Shown one piece after another: positions 1 to 7,922 of a stretch of 36,001 bases of DNA. A model generated the notes under the pieces. That model was not told the origin of the DNA and searched no databases. It saw only the letters and a program-made list of their open reading frames with translations. Both the position numbers and the translations under genes were made by a program. Source of the stretch: Variovorax sp. WDL1 (GTDB taxonomy: Bacteria > Pseudomonadota > Gammaproteobacteria > Burkholderiales > Burkholderiaceae_C); assembly GCF_001541225.1 (NCBI RefSeq), contig NZ_LMTS01000236.1, positions 28,874 to 64,874 on the forward strand, written 5' to 3'. Each line of letters starts with the position of its first letter. Positions within the stretch are counted from its first letter, which is position 1.

Positions 1-536
1 TGCTCTCGCGCTTCCACAAGCTTTATCCGGGCGTGGTGGTCGAACTGGTCAGCGGCACGACCGATGCGCTGTTGAAGCGGCTGGAGGCCTTCGACGTGGA
101 GGCCGCCTTCGTGTCGCAACCCTTTTCCGCGACCGGCTTCGAGACGATGGCGGTGTTCGAGGAAGAGCTGGTGCTCATCACCGGGCGCAGCGTGGCCTCC
201 GTCACGCGCCCGGGCGACCTGGCGGGCGCCACGCTGATCGCCTTCGCGCAGGGCTGCTCGTACCGGCGTGTGCTGGAGCAGTGGCTGGGCAAGGGCGGCG
301 TGCTGCCCTCGCGTTCGCTGGAGTTCTCGTCCTACCAGGCCATGATCGCCTGCGTGGCGGCGGGCACGGGCTTCGCGATCGTGCCGCTGTCGGTGCTCAA
401 GGCACTGCGCGCGACCGCGGACGTGCGCCAGCATGCACTGCCCGAGCGCATCCGCGCGAACCGCACGCACCTGGTGTGGCGCGGCACGCCCTCGGTGGCG
501 CTCGCACGGCTGATCGAGATGCTGGGCAAGGGCTGA
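1..536 (+). CDS. LysR-family transcriptional regulator, C-terminal part (5' end outside window)
   Basis: The reading frame is open from the window edge (first full codon at base 3) to TGA at 534-536, about 177 residues. It corresponds to the effector-binding (periplasmic-binding-like) domain of LysR regulators; the N-terminal winged helix-turn-helix lies upstream of the window. Typical features are a GTTDALLKRLEAFDVEAAFV stretch and the later FAQGCSYRRVLEQWL and IACVAAGTGFAIVPLSVL segments. Those two segments are most like the PtrR-type subgroup, which is a family impression and not a proven assignment. The gene converges on the DUF4124-like gene with a 20 bp gap. Target and ligand cannot be read from this fragment. 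Confidence 0.9.
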   Translation, partial: LSRFHKLYPGVVVELVSGTTDALLKRLEAFDVEAAFVSQPFSATGFETMAVFEEELVLITGRSVASVTRPGDLAGATLIAFAQGCSYRRVLEQWLGKGGVLPSRSLEFSSYQAMIACVAAGTGFAIVPLSVLKALRATADVRQHALPERIRANRTHLVWRGTPSVALARLIEMLGKG

Positions 537-556
537 ACAAGTGCCGGGCCGCAGGC

Positions 557-1114
557 TCAGCGGCAGATGGTCGTGGTCCCCACCGGCCGGCAGGTCTTGC
601 CGTCGAGGCTCTGGTATCGGTCGAGCTGGCCGGACCGGTTGTAGTGGTTGCCTTGGGTGTCCTGGCAACCCGTCGCGTCGCAGTTGCGCAGGCGCGGCCG
701 CATGTCGCGCGGCCGAGGCTGCCGATAGGCGCCTGGGTAGGCGTAGCCGTCACCGATCACCGAGTAGTCGTCGCCGCGATCACTGCGACGCGGGTCCGCG
801 GATCGTTCGGCGCCAGCGCGGGGATCGATGATGACGGGGCCGGCTGGCGCCTGCGGCGGGATTGCGGCGGCTTCCGTCGGTGCCCGCGGCGGCGGGCGCG
901 CAGGGGCGGCGTCTGCGTTGCGCTCTGTCTGCCGCTCCGCCTGGCCCGTGGTGGATGGCGCCGGCAACGGCACACGCCCTACCCGGCTTGCGCCCGCAGG
1001 ACAGGCGCCGTCGGTATAGCTCACGTTGCCGGCGGCATCCGCGCAGCGAATCACCTCGGAATTGCACAGCGTGCCGAGGGTGCTCAGGAGGCAGAGGACG
1101 AGAAAGCGGTGCAT
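557..1114 (-). CDS. Secreted DUF4124-like protein
   Basis: This 185-residue protein starts with a short hydrophobic signal peptide (MHRFLVLCLLSTLGTLC, about residues 1-17). The following segment, IRCADAAGNVSYTDGACPAG, is the Cys-containing beta-strand pattern of DUF4124 proteins. The middle (about 50-115) is low-complexity, rich in Pro, Ala and Arg. The tail (about 140-185) has four cysteines in a second conserved-looking block (RNCDATGCQDTQGNHY and a C-terminal CR), suggesting disulfides in the periplasm. The family has no established biochemical role. It lies 66 bp downstream of the DsbA-like gene on the same strand, so the two may be co-transcribed and functionally linked through disulfide chemistry; that link is inference. 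Confidence 0.8.
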   Translation of the reverse strand: MHRFLVLCLLSTLGTLCNSEVIRCADAAGNVSYTDGACPAGASRVGRVPLPAPSTTGQAERQTERNADAAPARPPPRAPTEAAAIPPQAPAGPVIIDPRAGAERSADPRRSDRGDDYSVIGDGYAYPGAYRQPRPRDMRPRLRNCDATGCQDTQGNHYNRSGQLDRYQSLDGKTCRPVGTTTICR

Positions 1115-1180
1115 GGCGCACGCATTGTGCGCCCGGACATCGGAGCGCGGGTGTGCCCCGGCAGTCCGCGACCTCGGGCC

Positions 1181-1855
1181 TCAGGCCAGCGCCGTGGTGG
1201 CCGGCGCCGCGCCAGCAATCTGGCGCAGGGCGCGCTCGAACACCTCCACCGGCTGGCCCCCCGAGATCAGGTGCTTGTTGTCGATGATGATGGCCGGCAC
1301 CGAGTGGATGCCGGCATCGGTGTAGAGGCGCTCGCGCTCGCGCGTCTCCGCGGCGTATTCGTCGCTGTCGAGAATGGCGCGTGCGCGCTGCGGATCGAGG
1401 CCCGCCTCGCCGGCCAGGCGCACCAGCACCTCCGGATCGGACGGGTTCTCGCCATCCGTGTGACAGGCCTTGAGCAACGCCTTTTTGAGCGCCACCTGCT
1501 TGGTCGGATCCTCAAGTGCCGCCCAGTGCAGCAGGCGGTGCGCGTCGAAGGTGTTGTAGACCCGCGAGCGCCCTTCCCTGCGGAACTCGAAACCCACCTC
1601 CGCGCCGCGCGCGCGGATCGTCTCGCGGATCTGGGCCTGCTGCTCGCGCGTGCTGCCGTACTTCTCGTGCAGGTGCTCGTAGGCATCCTGGCCTTCGGGC
1701 GGCATGTGGGGGTTGAGTTCGAAGGGCTGGAAGTGGAGCTCGGCCGTGATCTCGGGAGCCGCGCGCTTCAGGGCGGCTTCGAGGGCGCCGAGACCGACGG
1801 CGCACCAGGGGCAGGCGATGTCGGAGACGAAGTCGATGCGGAGATGGGAGGACAT
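1181..1855 (-). CDS. DsbA-family oxidoreductase (FrnE-like)
   Basis: This 224-residue protein is the expected length for cytoplasmic FrnE-type members of the DsbA family. The catalytic CPWC motif is at residues 15-18 (SDIACPWCAVG), followed by the family's FELNPHMP and EKYGS segments and by a helical insertion. The cis-Pro region is seen as IHSVPAIIIDNKHLISGGQP near residues 180-200. No signal peptide is present, so a cytoplasmic thiol-disulfide or polyketide-type isomerase role is expected; the substrate is unknown. The ATG at 1855 is chosen because the conserved beta strand begins right after it. Confidence 0.93.
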   Translation of the reverse strand: MSSHLRIDFVSDIACPWCAVGLGALEAALKRAAPEITAELHFQPFELNPHMPPEGQDAYEHLHEKYGSTREQQAQIRETIRARGAEVGFEFRREGRSRVYNTFDAHRLLHWAALEDPTKQVALKKALLKACHTDGENPSDPEVLVRLAGEAGLDPQRARAILDSDEYAAETRERERLYTDAGIHSVPAIIIDNKHLISGGQPVEVFERALRQIAGAAPATTALA

Positions 1856-1935
1856 GGGGTGGCGGATTGATAAAAGTCGCCATCATGCGGCTTAGACAAT
1901 GTACAAGGCGGCCAGCCGCCGCATGGCCCTACTCG

Positions 1936-4923
1936 CTATTCAGCCTGGACTTGCTTTTGCGTTATCGGCGGTAACGGTCTGTCCGGTGGAGTGGAAGGGT
2001 AGAGGCGATCATAGACATCAGTTGGGTTTTCGACCGCGACCGCCAACATCTGATAAAGCTTCATGTAGAGACTCTCCCCGTCCAGCGCTTTCAACAGCCA
2101 GTCTTGCAGACCAAGTCCGAATTCAATAAACACCTTTCGCATTTCGATTGGGACAATTGCGAGATATCTCTCGTCGGTGAAGAGTTGGGCCAGGTACGCT
2201 ACTTTCTTAATTTGCACTGGAATTGTATCTCTAAACTCCGTTACTCCAAGTTTGAAATTTTGAGTTCCTGAATTCTTGAGTTCCTTGAAAAGAGTTTGCC
2301 AGTGTCCGCTGATTCTGCTTGCAAGAACAGAGGAAGCCGCACTTAGGAAGCCGCCGACTGGTGGGAACAGTTTTTTAAATTCGCTCGACATGTTCTTTTC
2401 AATGAACAAGTCAGTTGCACCAAGAAACTCAGGTGGAAATACGTAGTGGTCGTCAGGGTCGGATTTCGTTTTCCCGCCTGCCTTTTGGATCTTAACCCCT
2501 AAATCAATAGCATTTTTCATTGACGCCGCCATACCAAAAATCCTTTGATCTGCTGGCGGAGCGGAAGTATCAAACTCGAAATCAGGATCGTTTACCATTA
2601 AACCAATGTAATCGATGATATTTTTAGGTGTGAACTCGCCTACAACGCTAGTCTTCCAAGCCTCGCCGGCGGCGGCCACAAACTCGTCAACTACGGTCTG
2701 AGCTTCCGAAGTAGGCGCTTGGTCGAATGATGCCAATAGGTCGGATATGACATCGTTACGATAAGCGGCCCTCGTCTGTCTTTGTACGTCCTCGCCCAAC
2801 ATCACTTTCACATGGTTCGCGGCGTCCTTGAAACCATCAAAATGCTTGCTAGAAAGCAAACTCTGGATCCCCGCAGCGCCCCCATCTTTTGAAGTCAGGC
2901 CCCGGATCTCAGCATTTTCCAGCAACGCTTTTAATGCACGCCTGGTTTCTCTGTACTGGGAAAGGCGGCTGTGCGGCAATTTTTTGAGGAGGGAATCAAT
3001 TTTTCCATTTTTTGACTCCTCGTTGGCAACTTTGAGATAAAGCACCCGGTCCTTGGTGACGACTTTGTGACCTGTCCCATCGTCGATCTTGCTAACTGTC
3101 AGAGATGTGCCGCTCCGCATCAGATCGTTGAGCAGTTTCGCAGCGCCGGTGTTAGGAGGCGGCGGCAAGTTCACATTCAATGGCACGCCAACCGGAGGTG
3201 GCGGAATGTCGTTTGGAGGTGGCGGAATGTCGTTTGGAGGCGGCGGAATGTCGTTCGGAGGCGGCGGAATGTCGTTTGGAGGTGGCGGAATGTCGTTCGG
3301 AGGCGGCGGAATGTCGTTCGGAGGCGGTGGGATGTCGTTCGGAGGCGGTGGGATGTCAAGAGGAGCTGGCGGCACGCTGGGATCACCGAAAAGCCTCGCC
3401 ATTTCCGCCTTGGCCCGTGGGTCCGCGGGGGACGCCTCCGTGTCGTACAGCCCGGACCTAAGCGCGGCGCTCAGAGGCGGCGGCGGGACGTTGGGGATTG
3501 CTGAGCCGTTGGCATGGCCCGCAGATACGACGCCAGTACCGGGCTGTGCCAAGCTCGAAGGCGGCTGCCCGTTGCCGGAAACCGGCAGCACTGTGACAGA
3601 AACTTGCGGCAGCGGATGAACGCTCGAATTCCCTGGAACGACTGAGGGCTGCAGGTTGACAGCTACAGGCTGTCCGTTGCCAGGGACAGGCCGCATGTTG
3701 GCCGGTAGCTGCTGTCCATTGACGTGAGCAGAAGGCACCTTGCCACGCGGAGGCGGGAGACCGGCTGGAGGAACCGAATTGGTCAAAGCCCTGAAGTACT
3801 CAGCCCGCTTCGCAACAAGCTCCCGAGCCGTCGGCCCCGGCAAGTTATACCCGGCCCGAGCCAGATCCCCCAGCCTCGTGAACGGTGAATCGGAATTGCG
3901 AAACGCCAAGAGAAGTTTTTTAACCGACTGGCCCAGCGCCAGCAACCTTTCTCGATCCTCCTGGTCTTTGATTGTATTTAGAAATTCGTCGCCAAGGGAA
4001 TTCAGGATGAATTCTTGTTCAGCCAATTCCAGGAGCACCTCTTTGCAGGCCTGCTTGAAATACTCACCGCCGGGGCCGGGATTCTCGGCATATCCAAACA
4101 AGATCTGCAATTTCCCCTGCAGGGCAGGGCCAGGCCAGCCGGCGATCTTGTGCAGAAGATCACTGCCGGTTACGTGTCCTGCAGGAGATTTTGCAGAAGC
4201 AGTGAAGGACCGGGGCTTCAACGCCAGCTGGGCGGCACTAGAATCTTTGAGCTGGCCTGGGACACCCAGCTGTTTCGCCAAATCGTTGACAATACCGATT
4301 TCCTTCAACAGATTGACGTTCCCCTCCCCTTGCTTGCGGACATTTTCGCGGCTCACGCTGCTGTCATTGCCTGACCTTATTGTTTCAACCTCATCCAGAA
4401 AATGCGAAATTTTGTCGGCAACACCGCCATAATCCTTCTGCACCGCTTCCGTGGATTTCAGGGTGCTTGTTTGCAAGCCCTCGAGAACTATTCCGAGATT
4501 TCCTCGGATTTCGTCCATTTTGATGTAACCCCTTGATCTGCTTCGCGCCAGCACCCACTGAATATTTTGTGCCGCCTCCACTTGCTTGTCGTCGAGACTG
4601 TTACGTTCCCGAGCCTGCCTGACCAAGTCGAGCAGGTAGCGACTGGCTTCCTTGTGTTGAGCCCTTCTACGTCCGCTCAGGCGATACACCGCGTGCGCCG
4701 GACCATGTTTTATGCTTTTCTCGGACAGGTACGTGACATCGCCACGCGCGACTCCGTCGATTTCACACTTGTCCTTTGTTTTCTTGCCGACGAAATAACC
4801 TCCGTGTACGTCCGGATTTGCTCCGTTTACGTTCGCATTCGAGTCGTCCAGGACCTCCTGAAAAGCATGCGCCAAGCTTTCAAGGCTCTGCGGCGGGGGG
4901 GTGTTGCCGACTTTGCTACCCAT
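1936..4923 (-). CDS. Putative type III secretion effector with polyproline array and WH2-like motifs
   Basis: The start is the ATG at 4923, preceded by AAGGAG at ideal spacing. An in-frame Met 32 codons upstream lies inside the chaperone gene and has no such support. The product is 995 residues with no signal peptide or membrane segment. Residues 1-380 are mostly helical and charged. About 390-480 are Pro/Gly/Asn-rich. PPPP at 480-483 is followed by LSAALRSG (484-491). A PPPPNDI array occupies about 520-580, then LPPPPN and LLNDLMRSGTSL (597-608), then a helical C-terminal region of about 390 residues. The two Leu-rich motifs after polyproline resemble WH2 actin-binding motifs (LLxxIxxG), though the second has one extra residue. 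This order resembles Vibrio VopF/VopL. The gene lies 11 bp behind a CesT-like chaperone and is AT-richer than its neighbours. Effector status rests on the chaperone and architecture; actin binding is inference. I recognise no enzyme domain. Confidence 0.8.
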   Translation of the reverse strand: MGSKVGNTPPPQSLESLAHAFQEVLDDSNANVNGANPDVHGGYFVGKKTKDKCEIDGVARGDVTYLSEKSIKHGPAHAVYRLSGRRRAQHKEASRYLLDLVRQARERNSLDDKQVEAAQNIQWVLARSRSRGYIKMDEIRGNLGIVLEGLQTSTLKSTEAVQKDYGGVADKISHFLDEVETIRSGNDSSVSRENVRKQGEGNVNLLKEIGIVNDLAKQLGVPGQLKDSSAAQLALKPRSFTASAKSPAGHVTGSDLLHKIAGWPGPALQGKLQILFGYAENPGPGGEYFKQACKEVLLELAEQEFILNSLGDEFLNTIKDQEDRERLLALGQSVKKLLLAFRNSDSPFTRLGDLARAGYNLPGPTARELVAKRAEYFRALTNSVPPAGLPPPRGKVPSAHVNGQQLPANMRPVPGNGQPVAVNLQPSVVPGNSSVHPLPQVSVTVLPVSGNGQPPSSLAQPGTGVVSAGHANGSAIPNVPPPPLSAALRSGLYDTEASPADPRAKAEMARLFGDPSVPPAPLDIPPPPNDIPPPPNDIPPPPNDIPPPPNDIPPPPNDIPPPPNDIPPPPNDIPPPPVGVPLNVNLPPPPNTGAAKLLNDLMRSGTSLTVSKIDDGTGHKVVTKDRVLYLKVANEESKNGKIDSLLKKLPHSRLSQYRETRRALKALLENAEIRGLTSKDGGAAGIQSLLSSKHFDGFKDAANHVKVMLGEDVQRQTRAAYRNDVISDLLASFDQAPTSEAQTVVDEFVAAAGEAWKTSVVGEFTPKNIIDYIGLMVNDPDFEFDTSAPPADQRIFGMAASMKNAIDLGVKIQKAGGKTKSDPDDHYVFPPEFLGATDLFIEKNMSSEFKKLFPPVGGFLSAASSVLASRISGHWQTLFKELKNSGTQNFKLGVTEFRDTIPVQIKKVAYLAQLFTDERYLAIVPIEMRKVFIEFGLGLQDWLLKALDGESLYMKLYQMLAVAVENPTDVYDRLYPSTPPDRPLPPITQKQVQAE
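3205..3351 (-). repeat. Seven 21-bp tandem repeats encoding PPPPNDI
   Basis: Seven 21-bp units lie in frame within the putative effector gene (residues about 525-573), flanked on both sides by further PPPP blocks. The units differ from each other only at synonymous positions: CCA/CCG for Pro, and ATT/ATC for Ile in the unit next to 3351. The heptapeptide is therefore identical in all seven. This looks like a protein-level repeat and not selfish DNA. Copy number could vary between strains by slippage. Confidence 0.95.
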
Positions 4924-4934
4924 CGATCTCTCCT

Positions 4935-5450
4935 TCAGATTCGTGCTGCCATGTGCGCCATGGCAGGGGCAGATGCGGGAATGGCGATTTCTTCGCTGGT
5001 GACATAGCCTTCCCACCATTGCGCGACCGCGGCAAATTGTTCAAAGACGCGCGCGAGTTCACCGCCCTGCACGCTCTCCGGGTCCAGCTCGCGCACGAGA
5101 AGCAGATCCCCTTCTTCGCCACCCATCCCGATGCGGGCGCCTCCGGTGTCGCGCCACAGCGTGTTGTAGGAGAGTGCGGTCTTGTGAACCTGGGCCGCAC
5201 GGCTCTCCGGCGGCGTGCCGACGTCGGCGCTCAGGACCAGGCGCGCGGGCTCATCGGCCCACTCGACGAGCACGAGGACGGTGACTTCGTTCTCGAAGGC
5301 GAGTGTCCAGGTGGAGTCGTCATCCTGGACGATGACCGAGAGGTTCTCGGTCTCGGGCCCGACCTCGCCGAGGCGCTGGCTGATGTACTGGGGATCGAAA
5401 TGAAAGCTCACAAGCGTGACTCCGGCAGTGAAACGACGAGTACCCCTCAC
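4935..5450 (-). CDS. CesT-like class I type III secretion chaperone
   Basis: The protein is small and acidic, 171 residues from GTG at 5450 (GGAG 8 bp upstream). Alternatively it has 158 residues from GTG at 5411, which is also preceded by CGGAG; either fits the family's 120-170 residues. It shows a short helix, beta strands (LSVIVQDDDSTWTLAF, VTVLVLVEW, ARLVLSADVGTPP), a middle helix ending in the hallmark TALSYNTLWRDTGGARIGMG, two strands with an acidic turn (EEGDLLLVREL), and a final amphipathic helix (LARVFEQFAAVAQWWEGYV). That order and the lw-x-x-TGGA motif are those of CesT/SicP-type dimeric chaperones, which bind the N-terminal region of a cognate effector. The large downstream gene begins 11 bp after its stop, its own ribosome site overlapping the stop region, so it is the expected client. 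Primary-sequence similarity in this family is low, so I rate the call likely and not certain. Confidence 0.75.
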   Translation of the reverse strand: MRGTRRFTAGVTLVSFHFDPQYISQRLGEVGPETENLSVIVQDDDSTWTLAFENEVTVLVLVEWADEPARLVLSADVGTPPESRAAQVHKTALSYNTLWRDTGGARIGMGGEEGDLLLVRELDPESVQGGELARVFEQFAAVAQWWEGYVTSEEIAIPASAPAMAHMAARI

Positions 5451-5466
5451 AAGGAGTACTCCTGCC

Positions 5467-5494
5467 TGAGTAACGCGGGACGCGCTAGCGTTCC
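5467..5494 (-). promoter_or_regulatory. Weak Hrp-box-like element upstream of the chaperone/effector pair
   Basis: On the minus strand GGAACG (5494-5489) is followed after 15 bp by TTACTCA (5473-5467). The HrpL-type consensus is GGAACC-N15/16-CCACNNA. The first half matches at five of six positions and the second half at three of its five fixed positions, with correct spacing. It sits in the only intergenic gap (5451-5512) that could hold the promoter of this pair. No PIP box (TTCGB-N15-TTCGB) is seen in the gap. A GAGTAC/GTACTC inverted repeat at about 5439-5462 overlaps the start region. Confidence 0.25.
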
Positions 5495-5512
5495 AGGGGT
5501 GCCTTCAGCCGG

Positions 5513-6277
5513 TCAGAGGCTGCGCCAGAAGTCGATCAGCAGCTGGGCGAACTCCACCGGCCGCTCCACCGCGCTGAGGTGCGCGGCATCGATGCGGGCC
5601 AGCGTCGCGCCGGGAATCGCCTGCGCGATGGCTTCGGACATGGAGGGCGGCGTGGCCTCGTCCCGGTCGCCGGCAATCACCAGCGAAGGCGTCCGGATGC
5701 CGCGGTTGCTTTCGCGAAAGTCGATGGCAGCCACCGCCTCGCAACTGGCGACATAGCCGGCCGCGTCGGTGGCGGCCAGCGTCGCGTGCAGCCGGCGTGC
5801 AGCTTCGGCGCCCTCGGACGTGGTCGCAAAGGCCGGCGTGAGCCAGCGCGCCACGGCGCCCGGCGCGATAGCCGCCACGCCCTGTGCCTGCACCGTCTCG
5901 ACGCGCGAGCGCCAGGGAGCACGATCGGGGTAGTAAGCCGAGGAATTCGCGATCACCACGCTGCGCAACAGCTGCGGGTACTTCGGCGCGAGCGCCTGTG
6001 CCGTCATCCCGCCCATCGACAAGCCGACAAAATGCACCGGCTCGCCGTCGGCCTCGCGCCCGATCAGCGCGGCCGCGTCGTCGGCCAGCGCCTGCATCGT
6101 GAGAGGCCCCGGCACCACCTCCGAGCCGCCGTGGTTGCGATGGTCGTAGCGCACCACCGTGTGGGCGCGCGCCAGCACCTCGGCCACGCCGTCCCACATG
6201 TGCAGGTCGCAGCCGAGGGCGTGGCTCAGCACGACGAACGGGCCTTCGCCCTCGCGCAACACGTTCAGGCGAGTCAT
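5513..6277 (-). CDS. pcaD: 3-oxoadipate enol-lactonase
   Basis: A 254-residue alpha/beta hydrolase that opens 3-oxoadipate enol-lactone to 3-oxoadipate in the protocatechuate branch of the beta-ketoadipate pathway. The oxyanion segment LSHALGCDLHMWD is near the N-terminus and the nucleophile elbow GLSMGG places Ser at residue 87. The acid residue lies in AGDRDEATPP and the catalytic His in IDAAHLSAVERP near the C-terminus. The ATG at 6277 overlaps the pcaC stop (ATGA), so the open frame upstream of it is a shadow within pcaC. It is the last gene of the pca operon. Confidence 0.95.
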   Translation of the reverse strand: MTRLNVLREGEGPFVVLSHALGCDLHMWDGVAEVLARAHTVVRYDHRNHGGSEVVPGPLTMQALADDAAALIGREADGEPVHFVGLSMGGMTAQALAPKYPQLLRSVVIANSSAYYPDRAPWRSRVETVQAQGVAAIAPGAVARWLTPAFATTSEGAEAARRLHATLAATDAAGYVASCEAVAAIDFRESNRGIRTPSLVIAGDRDEATPPSMSEAIAQAIPGATLARIDAAHLSAVERPVEFAQLLIDFWRSL

Positions 6278-6705
6278 GCCTTGTCCTCCTTGCGTTCTTC
6301 GAGCAGGCCCTTCTCGCGCAGGATCGCAGTGGCGATGCCGAAGGCATGGTTGGCCACCGGGACGCCGCAGTAGATGGCGGCCATCATGATCACTTCCTTG
6401 ATCTCCTCGGGCGTCAGCCGCGACTCGGGCGGGCCGTCGAGCGCCGCGCGCACGTGCATCGCGAACTCCTCGTAGGCGTGGATGCCCAGCATCATCGACA
6501 GCACCATGAAGCGGCGCGTCTTGTCGCCCAGGGCCGGACGGCCCCAGATGTCGTTCCAGGCGTGGCGCGTGATCAGCTCCTGGAACTCGCTGTTGAAGGC
6601 GTTGCGGTTCGCCAGTGATTTGTCGACCCACGCATCGCCGAGGATGCGGCGGCGGTTGAGGAGGCCGGCTTCGTAGTCGCCGGCAGGCGGGGAGGATGCG
6701 GTCAT
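6274..6705 (-). CDS. pcaC: 4-carboxymuconolactone decarboxylase
   Basis: A 143-residue protein of the CMD/AhpD-like helical family that converts 4-carboxymuconolactone to 3-oxoadipate enol-lactone. Recognisable segments are RNAFNSEFQELITRHAWNDIW, HAYEEFAMHVRAAL, and the LTPEEIKEVIMMAAIYCGVP stretch that carries the family active-site region. The start at 6705 overlaps the pcaB stop (ATGA) and its own stop overlaps the pcaD start, so pcaB-C-D are translationally coupled. It is a stand-alone PcaC and not the PcaL (PcaC-PcaD fusion) seen in some actinobacteria. Confidence 0.95.
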   Translation of the reverse strand: MTASSPPAGDYEAGLLNRRRILGDAWVDKSLANRNAFNSEFQELITRHAWNDIWGRPALGDKTRRFMVLSMMLGIHAYEEFAMHVRAALDGPPESRLTPEEIKEVIMMAAIYCGVPVANHAFGIATAILREKGLLEERKEDKA

Positions 6706-7913
6706 CTTTGCGTGTTCCGTTGGTTGAGCTCGTCCTGCAGGGCCTGGACCTGCGCCAGCGCAATGGTAGAGGCCGCGCCGGCCATGGCCGGGTCGAACCA
6801 TTCGTCCGCGGCCTCGCCCGGCAGCTCGGCGCGCAGCCGCTCGATGTTGGCACGCATGCGCACGGCATCGATCTGCAGGCCGGGCAAGGCCCCGGCGAGT
6901 GCGCGCACGCTGCCGTGGGCGCACATCAGCAGCTGCGGCCATTCGCCCAGCTCCGCCTGCCAGGCGCCCAGTGCACGCTCGTGCTCCTGCGGCATGGCTG
7001 CCAGCAGCGCGGCCACGCGCTGCGGTGCGCGATGCGCGGCCGCCAACGCCACCATCGAGGCCACGGGATTGCGCTTGTGGGGCATGGCGGAGGAGCCGCC
7101 CCGGCCGGGCTCGCTGGGCTCGGCCACTTCACCGACTTCGTACTGGCCCATGAGGGCGATGTCCTTGGCGATCTTGCCGAGGCTGCCGACCATCAGGCCG
7201 AGCTCGCAGCCGAGCGCCACCCATTCGTCACGCTGCGTGTGCCAGGTCTGGCCAGGGTCGCCCAGGCCCAGTTCCTGTGCCATGCGGCCGCGCACCGCCG
7301 GCCCCTGTCCTTTCATCTGCGCGAGCGTGCCCACGGCGCCGCCGAGCTGGACGTTCAGCGCGCGGCGCGCCGCCTCGGTCAGCCGCGCATGGCTGCGCAC
7401 CAGTGGCGCAGCCCAGCCCGCACACTTGAGGCCGAAGCTGGTCACCGAGGCGGGCTGCATCAAGGTGCGCGCGAGGATCGGCGTGGCAGCGTGCTGCTTC
7501 GCATGCGCCAGCAGCGCCAGCGCGGCCTTTCGCAGGTCGGCTTCGACCAGCGCCACGGCCTCGCGCGTGACCAGGGCCATCGCGCTGTCGATCACATCCT
7601 GGCTGGTGCTGCCGAAATGCACGAAGGGCACGGCCTCGGCATTGGAGTGGCCGACCGACTCCTTGAGGCTCTTGACGAGCGGGATCGCCACGCTGCCGGC
7701 GCGCCCGCTCTCGCGCACGATCTTGGCAACGTCGAAGCGCTCGACCTTGCAGCTGCCGACGATGGAGCGCGCGGCCGAATCGGGGATCAGGCCCTCGGCC
7801 GCCTGCGCACGCGCCAGCGCCGCCTCGAAGCGCAGCATGGCGGCGACGAAGGCGTGGTCGCCGAGGGCGGCCAGGGTTTCGGAGGTGGAGAGGAAGCCTT
7901 CGAAGATGCTCAT
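6702..7913 (-). CDS. pcaB: 3-carboxy-cis,cis-muconate cycloisomerase
   Basis: A 403-residue member of the fumarase/aspartase superfamily that lactonises 3-carboxy-cis,cis-muconate. The GSTSQDV segment (101-107) and the superfamily signature GGSSAMPHKRNPV (272-284) are intact. Length is slightly below the 440-450 usual for many bacterial PcaB, mainly at the C-terminus; the conserved core is complete. It follows the shikimate-dehydrogenase-like gene by 9 bp and precedes pcaC with an ATGA overlap. Protocatechuate 3,4-dioxygenase (pcaGH) is not in the window and must be encoded elsewhere. Confidence 0.95.
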   Translation of the reverse strand: MSIFEGFLSTSETLAALGDHAFVAAMLRFEAALARAQAAEGLIPDSAARSIVGSCKVERFDVAKIVRESGRAGSVAIPLVKSLKESVGHSNAEAVPFVHFGSTSQDVIDSAMALVTREAVALVEADLRKAALALLAHAKQHAATPILARTLMQPASVTSFGLKCAGWAAPLVRSHARLTEAARRALNVQLGGAVGTLAQMKGQGPAVRGRMAQELGLGDPGQTWHTQRDEWVALGCELGLMVGSLGKIAKDIALMGQYEVGEVAEPSEPGRGGSSAMPHKRNPVASMVALAAAHRAPQRVAALLAAMPQEHERALGAWQAELGEWPQLLMCAHGSVRALAGALPGLQIDAVRMRANIERLRAELPGEAADEWFDPAMAGAASTIALAQVQALQDELNQRNTQR

Positions 7914-7922
7914 GGGAGAGGT

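Noticed and set aside
281..1870. Long plus-strand open frame of 529 codons
   Set aside because: Antisense to the DUF4124-like and DsbA-like genes, with Arg/Ala/Gly-rich shadow composition and no motif.
1907..1920. GGCGGC-CA-GCCGCC hairpin as a terminator after the effector gene
   Set aside because: Two-base loop and no T-tract on either strand.
3205..3351. Regular 21-bp repeats as a CRISPR array
   Set aside because: Units are contiguous without spacers and in frame within a coding sequence.
5451..5512. PIP box (TTCGB-N15-TTCGB) before the chaperone gene
   Set aside because: No TTCG occurs on the minus strand in this gap.
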